Part shown: in pieces, positions 16,485-23,870 of the stretch
Numbering within the stretch: position 1 is the stretch's first letter
How the letters are laid out: each line of letters begins with the position of its first letter
NCBI GenBank assembly: GCA_011390615.1
Contig: JAABSB010000003.1
Coordinates: 1-50,697, forward strand
Length of the DNA: 50,697 nucleotides
From: Desulfotignum sp.
GTDB taxonomy: Bacteria; Desulfobacterota; Desulfobacteria; Desulfobacterales; Desulfobacteraceae
Direction: 5' to 3'
Program-made: the position numbers and the translations under genes
Notes under the pieces: generated by a model
Databases searched by the model: none
What the model was told of the DNA's origin: nothing
Seen by the model: only the letters and a program-made list of their open reading frames with translations

Positions 16485-16506
16485 GAATCTTCCTTTTTTA
16501 TCAATC

Positions 16507-16539
16507 GGTCACCTGATGGTCACCTGATATTTACCTGAT
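16507..16539. repeat. Three head-to-tail 11-bp direct repeats
   Basis: GGTCACCTGAT occurs twice in a row, followed by ATTTACCTGAT. The 11-bp period is one helical turn, as in operators for regulators that bind one face of DNA. The array ends 22 bp before the ATG of the possible small gene on the minus strand. A related pair of TCACCT and TTTACCTG elements lies upstream of desulfoferrodoxin 1 (near 7950-7975). Confidence 0.5.
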
Positions 16540-16847
16540 TTGCCCGTCCTTATTTCTCAGGAAATACAAGAAAGCAAACATCATGCCAAACAAGAAAACC
16601 CCGCGACCTGGAAAATTGCATGCAGCCTATGCTGTTCCATCAATGGACCACCGCCCCCCGAACCCCCATCTGCATTAATCTATCATAATGGCAAAAGGCC
16701 CGCCGGATCTCGGCCCGGGCACAGGATACCACCAGGGGCGGGATGCCTGCGGGACGGGATGTGCATTTTCCCATGAGATTATCCTGGAATCACACACACC
16801 CAAATAACCAATGACCATACAGCAGTCATGCAGGTGCGGCTTACGTC
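16540..16847. other. Gene-free stretch downstream of thioredoxin
   Basis: About 300 bp in which no gene, clear terminator or repeat is seen. A 78-codon plus-strand frame here is proline-rich, lacks a ribosome site and looks accidental. Confidence 0.4.
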
Positions 16848-17294
16848 TCACAGAATCTGTGCAATGGCTGCTTCAATCTGTTCTTTTGGCAGTGCTCCAA
16901 CCAGGGTGTCCTTCACCTTCCCGTTTTTCACCAGCAGCATGGTGGGAACAGAAGAGATGGCAAACCGTGATCCAGTGCCGGGATTTTCATCCAGGTTCAG
17001 CTTGGCCACCTTTAACCGGCCCTGGTATTTTTCTGCCAGTGCATCCATGATCGGCCCCACGGCACGGCAGGGACCGCACCATGGGGCCCAGCAGTCCACC
17101 AGAACCGGCAGTGCTGAAGCCATGACCTCCTGATGAAAGGTGGCATCAGACACAACCACGGGCTTTCCAAGGATTTGCATGGAAAGAAGACTGCCGCACC
17201 GGCCACATTTGGGCCTGTCTTTCATACGTGCCACCGGCACCCGGTTCTTGGCGTGGCAACCGGTGCAGGCGACAATAACTGTCTGGGTTTTCAT
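16848..17294 (-). CDS. trxC: Thioredoxin 2 (TrxC type) with N-terminal zinc ribbon
   Basis: A 148-aa cytosolic disulfide reductase. The N-terminal zinc ribbon has Cys10/Cys13 (ACTGC) and Cys30/Cys33 (KCGRC), as in E. coli Trx2. The thioredoxin fold follows with the active site Trp72-Cys73-Gly-Pro-Cys76 and the cis-proline segment ISSVPTMLL. AAGGAGG precedes the ATG. It starts 20 bp after the flavodoxin stop on the same strand, so the two are an operon in the oxygen-defence block. TrxC proteins are typically linked to oxidative stress. Its reductase is not in the window, although a ferredoxin-thioredoxin reductase catalytic subunit lies 1.3 kb away. Confidence 0.92.
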   Translation of the reverse strand: MKTQTVIVACTGCHAKNRVPVARMKDRPKCGRCGSLLSMQILGKPVVVSDATFHQEVMASALPVLVDCWAPWCGPCRAVGPIMDALAEKYQGRLKVAKLNLDENPGTGSRFAISSVPTMLLVKNGKVKDTLVGALPKEQIEAAIAQIL

Positions 17295-17314
17295 GGCCCC
17301 TCCTTTTCATGATT

Positions 17315-17752
17315 TCACGATATCATGGCGGCAACATTTTTCCCATATTCCTGGGCGGCTTTTATGCCGCCCCCCACCCAGGCTGCCTTGAGCATGAGGG
17401 GCCCTTCAGATACCATATTCATCTTGAAAATATGGGTCATGGTATCAAAAATCCGGCCGGCTGCCTCGCCGCTCCATCCGTATGAACCGAATGAACCACC
17501 GGGTTTTCCCGAAAGCTCCGCCCGCTCCGCCATAAACAGCAGCTGCTTCATGGAGGTGATCATCTCCCCGTGATAGGTGGGTGAGCCGAAAATATAGGCA
17601 TCATAGCCTTTGAGATCTTCCTCGTTTTTGATTTCGCTGACCCTTTTAAGTTCTGCATTATGTCCGGATATCCGGATACCTTCGCCGATGATGTCTGCAA
17701 TGGCTTTGGTCTCTTCAGACCGGGTTGCATAAACAATCAATACCGTTCCCAT
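17315..17752 (-). CDS. Flavodoxin, similar to the flavodoxin domain of flavodiiron proteins
   Basis: A 145-aa FMN-binding electron carrier. The start at 17752 (MGTVLIVYATRSEET) has AGGAGG upstream; a longer frame back to 17839 lacks support. The phosphate-binding loop is YATRSEETK, with GSPTYHGE and FGSYGWSGEAAG forming the flavin loops. The last motif is nearly identical to that in the flavodiiron protein at 13780-14979, so this looks like a stand-alone relative of that domain rather than a long-chain flavodoxin. It is co-transcribed with trxC. Confidence 0.87.
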   Translation of the reverse strand: MGTVLIVYATRSEETKAIADIIGEGIRISGHNAELKRVSEIKNEEDLKGYDAYIFGSPTYHGEMITSMKQLLFMAERAELSGKPGGSFGSYGWSGEAAGRIFDTMTHIFKMNMVSEGPLMLKAAWVGGGIKAAQEYGKNVAAMIS

Positions 17753-17786
17753 GTGTCCTCCTGAAATATGTGTTGTATGTTTGTGA

Positions 17787-18026
17787 TCAAACAGTAACGG
17801 CCGGTACCCTGCCCGGCTCAGCCCTGTGGGGATCTTCATCCGAAAATCCGGTTTCTATGTGTTCATTGCCGGCCACCTGCACCAGGCCGATCCCGGTGCA
17901 GGGCGCAATCCGGGGAGATATGCCGTCTTTTGTAAACCTGTACCGCTGATACGTTTCATCCTGAGACAATTGTGCCTCTTTTGTTACAGATTCGGTTTGT
18001 AAAAACGGTTTGTGGGCATCCCCGGG
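17787..18026 (-). pseudogene. Fragment of a 2-oxoacid:ferredoxin oxidoreductase alpha subunit (KorA type)
   Basis: A stop-to-stop frame of about 80 codons without ribosome site. It contains YQRYRFTKDGISPR, then GNEHIETGFSDEDP. This combination (YxRY..T.DGISPR followed by a Gly/Asn-Glu-His and a Glu-Asp element) is a hallmark of the C-terminal part of KorA/PorA-type alpha subunits, which are normally 370-600 aa. Reading ends soon afterwards at a TGA, and upstream the frame is cut by another TGA at 18029-18027. It is therefore taken as a decayed remnant that lies between flavodoxin and the glutaredoxin/TCA operon. Confidence 0.65.
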
Positions 18027-18308
18027 TCAAATGCATTAGATTATATCCTTTTTCATGAATGGTTCCTGAACAAAAATATAAAAATGGTTGTATATCTGCA
18101 TTTTGTATCATTGCCCGAAGGGATTTAAAAGCAAAAATCACGCCAGTTCCAAAAGGACTGCCCAATCAAAATATGAATTGCTCCTTGCCAAACAGGCACA
18201 AAACATGCAGAATATAGAATGACCAATTAAAGAGAAACAATAGCAGGTTTCATCACGGTCAAAAGCCAAAACAAAAAAAACCATGACCTCACCAAAGGAG
18301 CAGCCAAA

Positions 18309-18566
18309 ATGACCTCGGAAAAACCCATACTATACGCTTTAAGCACCTGCAGCCATTGCAAATCCACCAAAAAATTATTGAATGACTGCAATGTGGAATA
18401 TAATTACGTGGAAGTGGACGACCTGGAGGGAGAAGAAAGAAAAGCCATTATCGCCGATATCAAGGAGTTGAATCCGAGATGTTCTTTTCCCACCATCAAA
18501 ATCAATGATACAGTCATCGTAGGGTTCAAGGAAAAAGAAATCAAAAACGCATTGGGGATTAAATAA
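18309..18566 (+). CDS. Glutaredoxin-family thiol protein
   Basis: An 85-aa glutaredoxin-fold protein with active site Cys14-Ser-His-Cys17 (LSTCSHCKSTKK) and the conserved FPTIKIND cis-proline segment. AAAGGAG precedes the ATG. Its stop overlaps the start of the ferredoxin-thioredoxin reductase gene (TAATG), so the two are translated together. The pairing suggests that this small redoxin, rather than a classical thioredoxin, is the immediate partner of the reductase. The family reduces protein disulfides; the actual targets are unknown. Confidence 0.88.
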   Translation: MTSEKPILYALSTCSHCKSTKKLLNDCNVEYNYVEVDDLEGEERKAIIADIKELNPRCSFPTIKINDTVIVGFKEKEIKNALGIK

Positions 18567-18895
18567 TGAAAGTGGAACAACTTTATCAGGCTTTAAAAAA
18601 ATCACAAGAAGCCAAAGGCATCTATTTTAACAAGGACAAAGACCTGGTCTTTGAGCTGCTGGAATCGCTGCTTTTAAACAAAGACCGGTATGGATACATG
18701 GCATGTCCCTGCCGCCTGGCCTGTGCAGACAGAGAAAAAGACAAGGACATCATCTGCCCCTGTGTCTACCGGGAACCAGATCTTAAAGAGTTCGGAGCAT
18801 GCTACTGCGGGCTCTATGTTTCCAAAGCAGTCCATAACCATGAGGCCCGGGTGGAATATGTCCCGGAAAGAAGACCCCCTGAAAAAATATTCTAA
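18566..18895 (+). CDS. Ferredoxin-thioredoxin reductase catalytic (beta) subunit
   Basis: A 109-aa [4Fe-4S] disulfide reductase subunit that passes electrons from ferredoxin to a thioredoxin-like protein. The cysteine pattern is Cys47-Pro-Cys49, Cys64-Pro-Cys66 and Cys79-Tyr-Cys81 (MACPCRLAC, IICPCVYR, FGACYCGLYV), matching the three CxC pairs of the plant and cyanobacterial enzyme. By alignment Cys49 and Cys81 form the active disulfide and the other four hold the cluster. The variable alpha subunit found in cyanobacteria is absent, as is common in anaerobes. It starts inside the glutaredoxin stop codon and ends 19 bp before citrate synthase. Confidence 0.93.
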   Translation: MKVEQLYQALKKSQEAKGIYFNKDKDLVFELLESLLLNKDRYGYMACPCRLACADREKDKDIICPCVYREPDLKEFGACYCGLYVSKAVHNHEARVEYVPERRPPEKIF

Positions 18896-18914
18896 ATTTT
18901 TTACGGAGATTGCC

Positions 18915-20096
18915 ATGAATGAAGAATGTACCCCTGTTTTAAACACAGGTCTTCGCGGCATTGATGTCGCAAGTTCAAAAATCTGTGATGTCCGGGGTAA
19001 AGAAGGCAAACTGATTTACCGCGGATATCTTATTGAAGACCTGGCGGAAAACGCCACCTTTGAAGAGGTGTGTTTTCTTCTGCTCTACGAACGCCTGCCC
19101 AAAAAAGCGGAGCTGGCTGATTTTGATGCCAGCCTGAAACAGAAACGCCATGTGCCGGAAAATGTGTTCGCTTTTTTGAAAAGCCTTCCCAAAACCATGA
19201 ATCCCATGGATGTGATCCAGATGGCAGCCCCCATGCTGATCCAGACCGACGAGAACGCGGGCTCAGAAACCCTGGAACATACCCTGTACAGTGCGGAGAA
19301 TCTGATAGCAGGGCTTGGCACAATCATTGCGGCCTGGGACAGAATACGCAGCGATAAAACCCCGGTGATGCCGGACAATACCCTGGGACATGCTGCCAAC
19401 TTTTTGTATATGCTCACCAATGAAACACCCGAACCGGAAGTGGCCGGTTTTTTTGATGCGGGACTGGTGCTCCATGCAGAGCATTCCTTTAACGCGTCCA
19501 CCTTTACCGCCCGGCAGGTGGCCTCCACCAAGGCCCATATTTATGCAGCAATATCCGCAGCCATCGGCAGCCTTTCCGGGCCGCTGCACGGCGGTGCCAA
19601 TGTCCGGGTCATGAAAATGCTCATGGAAATCAAATCCCGTGAAAATATTACATCCTATATCAACAATATCCTGGATTCCGGGGGCCTGATCATGGGGCTT
19701 GGCCATGCGGTCTACCAGACCGATGACCCCCGGGCCCTGATTTTGGCCCCCATGTGCCGGCGCATGGGAGAAATCGCCGGAGATACCCACTGGTATGAAC
19801 TGTCCAAAGTTTTAGAAAAAGAAGGCAAAAAGGCGTTCAAGAAACGCAAAAAAAAAGATATCTTCTGCAATGTGGATTTTTATTCCGCATCCCTGTTTTA
19901 TGCCATGGGCATTGCAATGGACCTGTTTTCTCCCATATTTGCCCTGTCACGGGTCAGCGGCTGGTGTGCCCATGTCATGGAAGAACAGTTTGCCATGGCC
20001 GCACCCAAACCCTCTTTATACCGACCCGGGGCAACCTATGTGGGAGAATACTGCGGTCCAGATGAATGCAAGTTTTCCGATATTGACAGCAGGTAA
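18915..20096 (+). CDS. gltA: Citrate synthase
   Basis: A 393-aa citrate synthase, condensing acetyl-CoA with oxaloacetate. The ATG at 18915 with ACGGAG upstream is chosen; a longer open frame back to 18690 overlaps the reductase gene and has no support. Motifs are YRGYLIEDLAE, LHAEHSFNASTFTAR, the catalytic GPLHGGAN (His), GLGHAVYQTDDPRA (His) and NVDFYSASLFYAMG (Asp). The length fits the prokaryotic/mitochondrial-like short type rather than the 427-aa NADH-sensitive E. coli type. It is part of a plus-strand string with glutaredoxin, the FTR subunit, the rubredoxin-DUF2231 protein and isocitrate dehydrogenase. Confidence 0.95.
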   Translation: MNEECTPVLNTGLRGIDVASSKICDVRGKEGKLIYRGYLIEDLAENATFEEVCFLLLYERLPKKAELADFDASLKQKRHVPENVFAFLKSLPKTMNPMDVIQMAAPMLIQTDENAGSETLEHTLYSAENLIAGLGTIIAAWDRIRSDKTPVMPDNTLGHAANFLYMLTNETPEPEVAGFFDAGLVLHAEHSFNASTFTARQVASTKAHIYAAISAAIGSLSGPLHGGANVRVMKMLMEIKSRENITSYINNILDSGGLIMGLGHAVYQTDDPRALILAPMCRRMGEIAGDTHWYELSKVLEKEGKKAFKKRKKKDIFCNVDFYSASLFYAMGIAMDLFSPIFALSRVSGWCAHVMEEQFAMAAPKPSLYRPGATYVGEYCGPDECKFSDIDSR

Positions 20097-20197
20097 AATC
20101 TGCGATGTTAAAATCGCGGTGTGAGAATCGATGGATGGATAAGAAACGAGACCTACGTAGAAAGTGAGCAATAACAATTAATAAAGAAGGGAAAAAT

Positions 20198-20884
20198 ATG
20201 AAAGCCTGGAAATGTACTGTATGCAATTATATTCATAAAGGTGATACCCCTCCGGACAAATGTCCGGTATGCGGGGCCGGCCCGGACAAATTTGTAGAAA
20301 TTGAGATCCCTGATTCACAGGAAAAAACGGCTGCTGCGCCTTCCAAAGCATCTGGTGCTGCACCAGACAAATCCCCCCCTGACACTTCGAAACAGTCAGG
20401 CGGTATCACCACGACTGAAGAAAAAAAAACAGCACCCACCGGCCCACAAACGCTGTACCAGCGGATCACAGACCTGATGATCCGGCACCATGCCCACCCG
20501 ATACTGGTGCATACCCCCAACGGGATTCTGCCGGCAGCAGCTGTTCTTTTCATTCTGGCCTGGCTGTTTGATGCCACCCTGCCGGCAAAAGCCGCTGTCA
20601 TCAACCTTATCTTTGTAGTTCTGGCTCTGCCCCTGGTATTGTATACCGGTTTTCTGGAGTGGCAGAAAAAATACAACCAGGCCTATACCCTTTTGTTTAA
20701 ACTCAAAATACTGGCTGCTGCCCTGACAAGTGCCGCCTGCGTGATTTCCATGATCTGGTACCTGGCAGATCCTGCAGTTTTATCAACGCCTCTGGCCTGG
20801 GTATTTATTTTCATCAATATTGTCATGCTGGCATCCGCCGGCGTGGCCGGCTTTATCGGCGGAAAACTGGTATTCAAGGACTGA
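20198..20884 (+). CDS. Rubredoxin-like domain fused to a DUF2231 membrane domain
   Basis: A 228-aa membrane protein. Residues 1-35 form a short rubredoxin-like iron site ([12 protein letters not shown], then [13 protein letters not shown]; Cys6, Cys9, Cys22, Cys25), resembling the compact rubredoxin tail of rubrerythrin. Residues about 36-85 are a Ser/Pro/Thr/Lys-rich linker. Residues about 90-228 carry four hydrophobic segments with [15 protein letters not shown] at the entrance of the first, characteristic of DUF2231. This would tether a one-electron carrier to the cytoplasmic membrane. AAGAAGGG precedes the ATG. It sits between citrate synthase (101 bp) and isocitrate dehydrogenase (45 bp). 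Confidence 0.85.
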   Translation: MKAWKCTVCNYIHKGDTPPDKCPVCGAGPDKFVEIEIPDSQEKTAAAPSKASGAAPDKSPPDTSKQSGGITTTEEKKTAPTGPQTLYQRITDLMIRHHAHPILVHTPNGILPAAAVLFILAWLFDATLPAKAAVINLIFVVLALPLVLYTGFLEWQKKYNQAYTLLFKLKILAAALTSAACVISMIWYLADPAVLSTPLAWVFIFINIVMLASAGVAGFIGGKLVFKD

Positions 20885-20929
20885 TGTCCCTGCTTATTAT
20901 TCTGACATTGATTGAAAAGGAGCTGTGGT

Positions 20930-22150
20930 ATGGCTGACCTTATTTCCCAGAACCCGGACGGTTCCATATATGTACCGGACCACCCTGTGATCGGGTGTAT
21001 CCCCGGAGACGGCACAGGCCCCGATATCTGGAACGCCACCCGGCCGGTACTGGATACAGCGGTTGCAACATCTTACGGCGGTAACCGCACCATTAATTTT
21101 ACGGAACTGCCTGCAGGTGAATCCAGTTTTCAAAAAACCGGAGAATGGCTGCCGAAAACCACCCTGGAACAGATCAAAAAATTGCGGGTGGCCATCAAAG
21201 GCCCCATGACCACGCCAGTAGGCAAAGGCATGCGGTCCCTGAACGTGGCCATCCGCCAGGAACTGGACCTGTTTGCCTGCATCCGGCCGGCCCGTTATAT
21301 AAATGGGGTGCCCTCTCCGTGCCGCAACCCCGCTGCCATTGATATGGTGATTTTCCGGGAAAACACCGAAGACCTTTACGCAGGCATCGAGTGGCAGTCC
21401 GGCAGCAGGGATGCAAAAGAGATCATTGATTTTATCAAAAAAAAAACCGGCAAGGCCCTTGCGGCGGACACCACCGGCATCGGCATCAAACCCATCAGTG
21501 AAGCCAATACCAAACGTCTGGTGCGCAAAGCGATCCAGTATGCCCTGGACAATGACCGCAAAAGTGTGACCCTCATGCACAAGGGCAATATCATGAAGTT
21601 CACCGAAGGCGCGTTTCTCCACTGGGGCCGGGAAGTGGGAACCACCGAATTCACGAATGCCGTGATCCTGGAAGACCAGTTGTGGGATGCGTTCAATGGA
21701 AACATCCCCCGGGGAAAAATCCTGCTCAAGGACCGCATTGCCGACAGCATGTTCCAACAGGTGCTGCTGCGGCCCGAAGAGTATGACATCATTGCCGCCC
21801 CCAACCTGAACGGGGACTATATTTCAGATCTGCTGGCCGCCATGGTGGGGGGCCTGGGCCTTGCCCCCGGCGCCAATATCGGCTCCGAGTGCGCCGTGTT
21901 CGAAGCCACCCACGGCACGGCCCCTAAATACGCAGGCCAAGACAAGGTCAACCCGGGGTCCCTGATTCTGTCCGGCGCCATGATGCTGGATCACATGGGC
22001 TGGCACGAGGCTGCAAATCTGATCCACACCGCCTTGGAACAGGCCATTGCCGACCGACACGTCACCTACGACCTGGCACGCCAGATCCCCGGCGCAACCG
22101 AAGTATCCTGCTCCGAATTCGGCCAAAGGATCTGTAAGCATATGGGATAG
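20930..22150 (+). CDS. icd: NADP-dependent isocitrate dehydrogenase
   Basis: A 406-aa isocitrate dehydrogenase, oxidatively decarboxylating isocitrate to 2-oxoglutarate. The ATG at 20930 with AAAGGAG is preferred to one six codons upstream. Substrate and metal residues lie in [12 protein letters not shown] (the phosphorylatable Ser position of E. coli), [31 protein letters not shown] and [13 protein letters not shown]. The coenzyme loop [19 protein letters not shown] has the Lys-Tyr pair and downstream Val that recognise the NADP phosphate in E. coli Icd. It ends the plus-strand string; a hairpin follows. Confidence 0.95.
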   Translation: MADLISQNPDGSIYVPDHPVIGCIPGDGTGPDIWNATRPVLDTAVATSYGGNRTINFTELPAGESSFQKTGEWLPKTTLEQIKKLRVAIKGPMTTPVGKGMRSLNVAIRQELDLFACIRPARYINGVPSPCRNPAAIDMVIFRENTEDLYAGIEWQSGSRDAKEIIDFIKKKTGKALAADTTGIGIKPISEANTKRLVRKAIQYALDNDRKSVTLMHKGNIMKFTEGAFLHWGREVGTTEFTNAVILEDQLWDAFNGNIPRGKILLKDRIADSMFQQVLLRPEEYDIIAAPNLNGDYISDLLAAMVGGLGLAPGANIGSECAVFEATHGTAPKYAGQDKVNPGSLILSGAMMLDHMGWHEAANLIHTALEQAIADRHVTYDLARQIPGATEVSCSEFGQRICKHMG

Positions 22151-22169
22151 ATATCCACCCAATGGGAAA

Positions 22170-22236
22170 AAAAGCAAAACCCGGTTACCGATTTCTGCCA
22201 GTGTTATAAAGGTTTGACCGGGTTACGCCTGCTTTT
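22170..22236. terminator. Long hairpin between convergent icd and exonuclease genes
   Basis: AACCCGGT (22178-22185) pairs with ACCGGGTT (22217-22224), and the flanks AAAAGCA and TGCTTTT pair as well, giving a two-part stem ending in TTTT with a 31-nt loop. It could end transcription in either direction, though the loop is longer than in classic terminators. The 115 bp from here to the exonuclease stop hold nothing else recognisable. Confidence 0.4.
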
Positions 22237-22351
22237 CCTGCCGCCTCATGCACCCATACCAAGTATAATCTGATTTAGATTTCAGCCTGTGTGCATATGA
22301 TGGATGTGGGGCTGCTTATTCATATTCACACCCGGGGTTCCCCCTCACCCC

Positions 22352-23158
22352 TCATACCAATATTTCAATTCCCACAGGGCAGTGATCTGACCCGTATATA
22401 TCATTGTCGATGAACGCATCCTTGACCATGCCGCTGTCCAGCAGGTCCTGGGTGACAAAAAAATAATCGATGCGCCATCCGGCATTGTTTTTCCTGGCGC
22501 TGAACCGATAGGACCACCAGGAATATTTCACCGTGTCCGGATAAAAATAGCGAAAGGTGTCCACGTATCCGTCTGCCGTCATGCGGTCCAGCACATCCCT
22601 TTCAATGCGCAGAAATCCGGAACGGTTTGCATTGGGACCAGGGTTTTTCAGGTCGATCTCATTGTGTGCCGTGTTAAAATCCCCGGTGATGATCAAACCC
22701 CTTCCCGCATCCCGCAACCCTTGTGCATACTCCAGGAACCAGTCATAAAAATCCAGCTTGTACTGCAGGCGCTCATCACTCATCTGGCCGTTGGGAAAAT
22801 AGACATTGAACAGTGTAAACCGGTCATAATCCATCTGTATCACCCGGCCTTCACCGTCATATTCCGGCCGGCCGAAATCAGTGATCACCTTTGCCGGGCC
22901 ATATTTTGCATAGGCAGCCACCCCGCTGTACCCTTTTTTCACTGTGGCATAGGACCAAAAAGACTGATACGGGGGAAAATCGGTCATTTCCGAGGTGCGC
23001 TGGTCCGCCTGAAGCTTGGTTTCCTGGAGCAGGAGAACGTCCGGGTCCAGCCGGACCACGGAGGCAAAAAAATCCTTTTTGAGCACGGCCCGGAATCCAT
23101 TGACATTCCAGGACACCAGCCGCAATTTCCGGCCGGTGGAATCAGAAATATGCGTCAT
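22352..23158 (-). CDS. xth: Exodeoxyribonuclease III / AP endonuclease
   Basis: A 268-aa DNA-repair nuclease that incises at abasic sites and removes 3' blocks. The ATG at 23158 (MTHISDSTGRK) with GGAG upstream is chosen; the upstream extension lies inside the AcdB gene. Family motifs are SWNVNGFRA, LLLQETKL, NVYFPNGQ, ITGDFNTAHNEIDL (catalytic Asp/Asn), GWRIDYFFV and GSDHCPVG (catalytic His). Length matches ExoA/XthA. It overlaps the 3' end of acdB by 17 bp, so translation is coupled to that gene. Confidence 0.94.
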   Translation of the reverse strand: MTHISDSTGRKLRLVSWNVNGFRAVLKKDFFASVVRLDPDVLLLQETKLQADQRTSEMTDFPPYQSFWSYATVKKGYSGVAAYAKYGPAKVITDFGRPEYDGEGRVIQMDYDRFTLFNVYFPNGQMSDERLQYKLDFYDWFLEYAQGLRDAGRGLIITGDFNTAHNEIDLKNPGPNANRSGFLRIERDVLDRMTADGYVDTFRYFYPDTVKYSWWSYRFSARKNNAGWRIDYFFVTQDLLDSGMVKDAFIDNDIYGSDHCPVGIEILV

Positions 23159-23870
23159 GACAGTTTTTCTCCATATTATGGGGGCCGGTCCGGGGCAAAA
23201 GCATGATTCGGGCATCCGCCACCACACAATGGTCCGGGGTGCAGATCACCGGGTTCAGGTCAATGGATGCAAAATGCGGTTCCAGATCCATGAGCAAAAG
23301 GGAAAAGCGCACCACCATTTGGGTGAGCACTTCCATGTTCACACCAGGCCGGCCGCGGAACCCTTCAAAAACCGGTTTTGCCCCCAAAGCATCCACCATG
23401 GAACAGACATCAGCCGGGGTCACCGGTGCCAAGCGGATGGCGGTGTCATTGTACAGTTCCACCCCGGTGCCGCCGGGGCCCAGCACCACCACCGGACCAA
23501 ACTGTGTATCATTTTTGGCTCCCACCAGGATTTCGATGCCGGACACCATCTCCTCCACCAGGACCTGGGTGCATCCCTTCAGGGACAAGAGCCGTTCCAT
23601 GTGTTGTACAAGGGTGTCAGCATCCTGGATTCCGGTAACAACCGCCTGGTGTTCGGTCTTGTGGACAATGTCGGCAGACACGGCCTTGATTACCACAGGC
23701 CCAGCACCGGCTGCCATAAATTTTTGTGCGGTGTCAAAAGAGTCGGTTACAATTCCTTCGGGGATATCCAGCCCGCTGTCTGCCAGCAGTTCTTTGGCCT
23801 GTGGTTCCAGTATCCAGCCCATGGGCTGTGCATCTGTAATGATCTTTTGCATCTTTGCAGTCATCACCAT
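23142..23870 (-). CDS. ADP-forming acyl/acetyl-CoA synthetase beta subunit (ATP-grasp)
   Basis: A 242-aa ATP-grasp subunit. With AcdA it converts acyl-CoA + ADP + Pi to acid + ATP + CoA (reversible), gaining ATP by substrate-level phosphorylation or activating acids. The ATG at 23870 is preceded by GAGG and overlaps the AcdA stop by 7 bp (ATGGTGA). The ATP-grasp features are VVIKAVSADIVHKTE, VLVEEMVSGIEILVG and the GPGGTGVE loop, with the metal-binding ASIDLNPVI near the end. Succinyl-CoA synthetase is a relative, but the separate AcdA/AcdB layout and AcdA catalytic motif favour the acetyl-CoA synthetase group. Confidence 0.88.
   Translation of the reverse strand: MVMTAKMQKIITDAQPMGWILEPQAKELLADSGLDIPEGIVTDSFDTAQKFMAAGAGPVVIKAVSADIVHKTEHQAVVTGIQDADTLVQHMERLLSLKGCTQVLVEEMVSGIEILVGAKNDTQFGPVVVLGPGGTGVELYNDTAIRLAPVTPADVCSMVDALGAKPVFEGFRGRPGVNMEVLTQMVVRFSLLLMDLEPHFASIDLNPVICTPDHCVVADARIMLLPRTGPHNMEKNCHDAYF

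Noticed and set aside
16540-16776. 78-codon plus-strand frame
   Set aside because: Proline-rich, no ribosome site, not linked to neighbours.
18690-18914. N-terminal extension of citrate synthase by 75 codons
   Set aside because: It overlaps the FTR gene in another frame and lacks family similarity; a ribosome site fits the ATG at 18915.
20897-21757. 286-codon minus-strand frame opposite icd
   Set aside because: Antisense of isocitrate dehydrogenase, whose motifs are complete on the plus strand.
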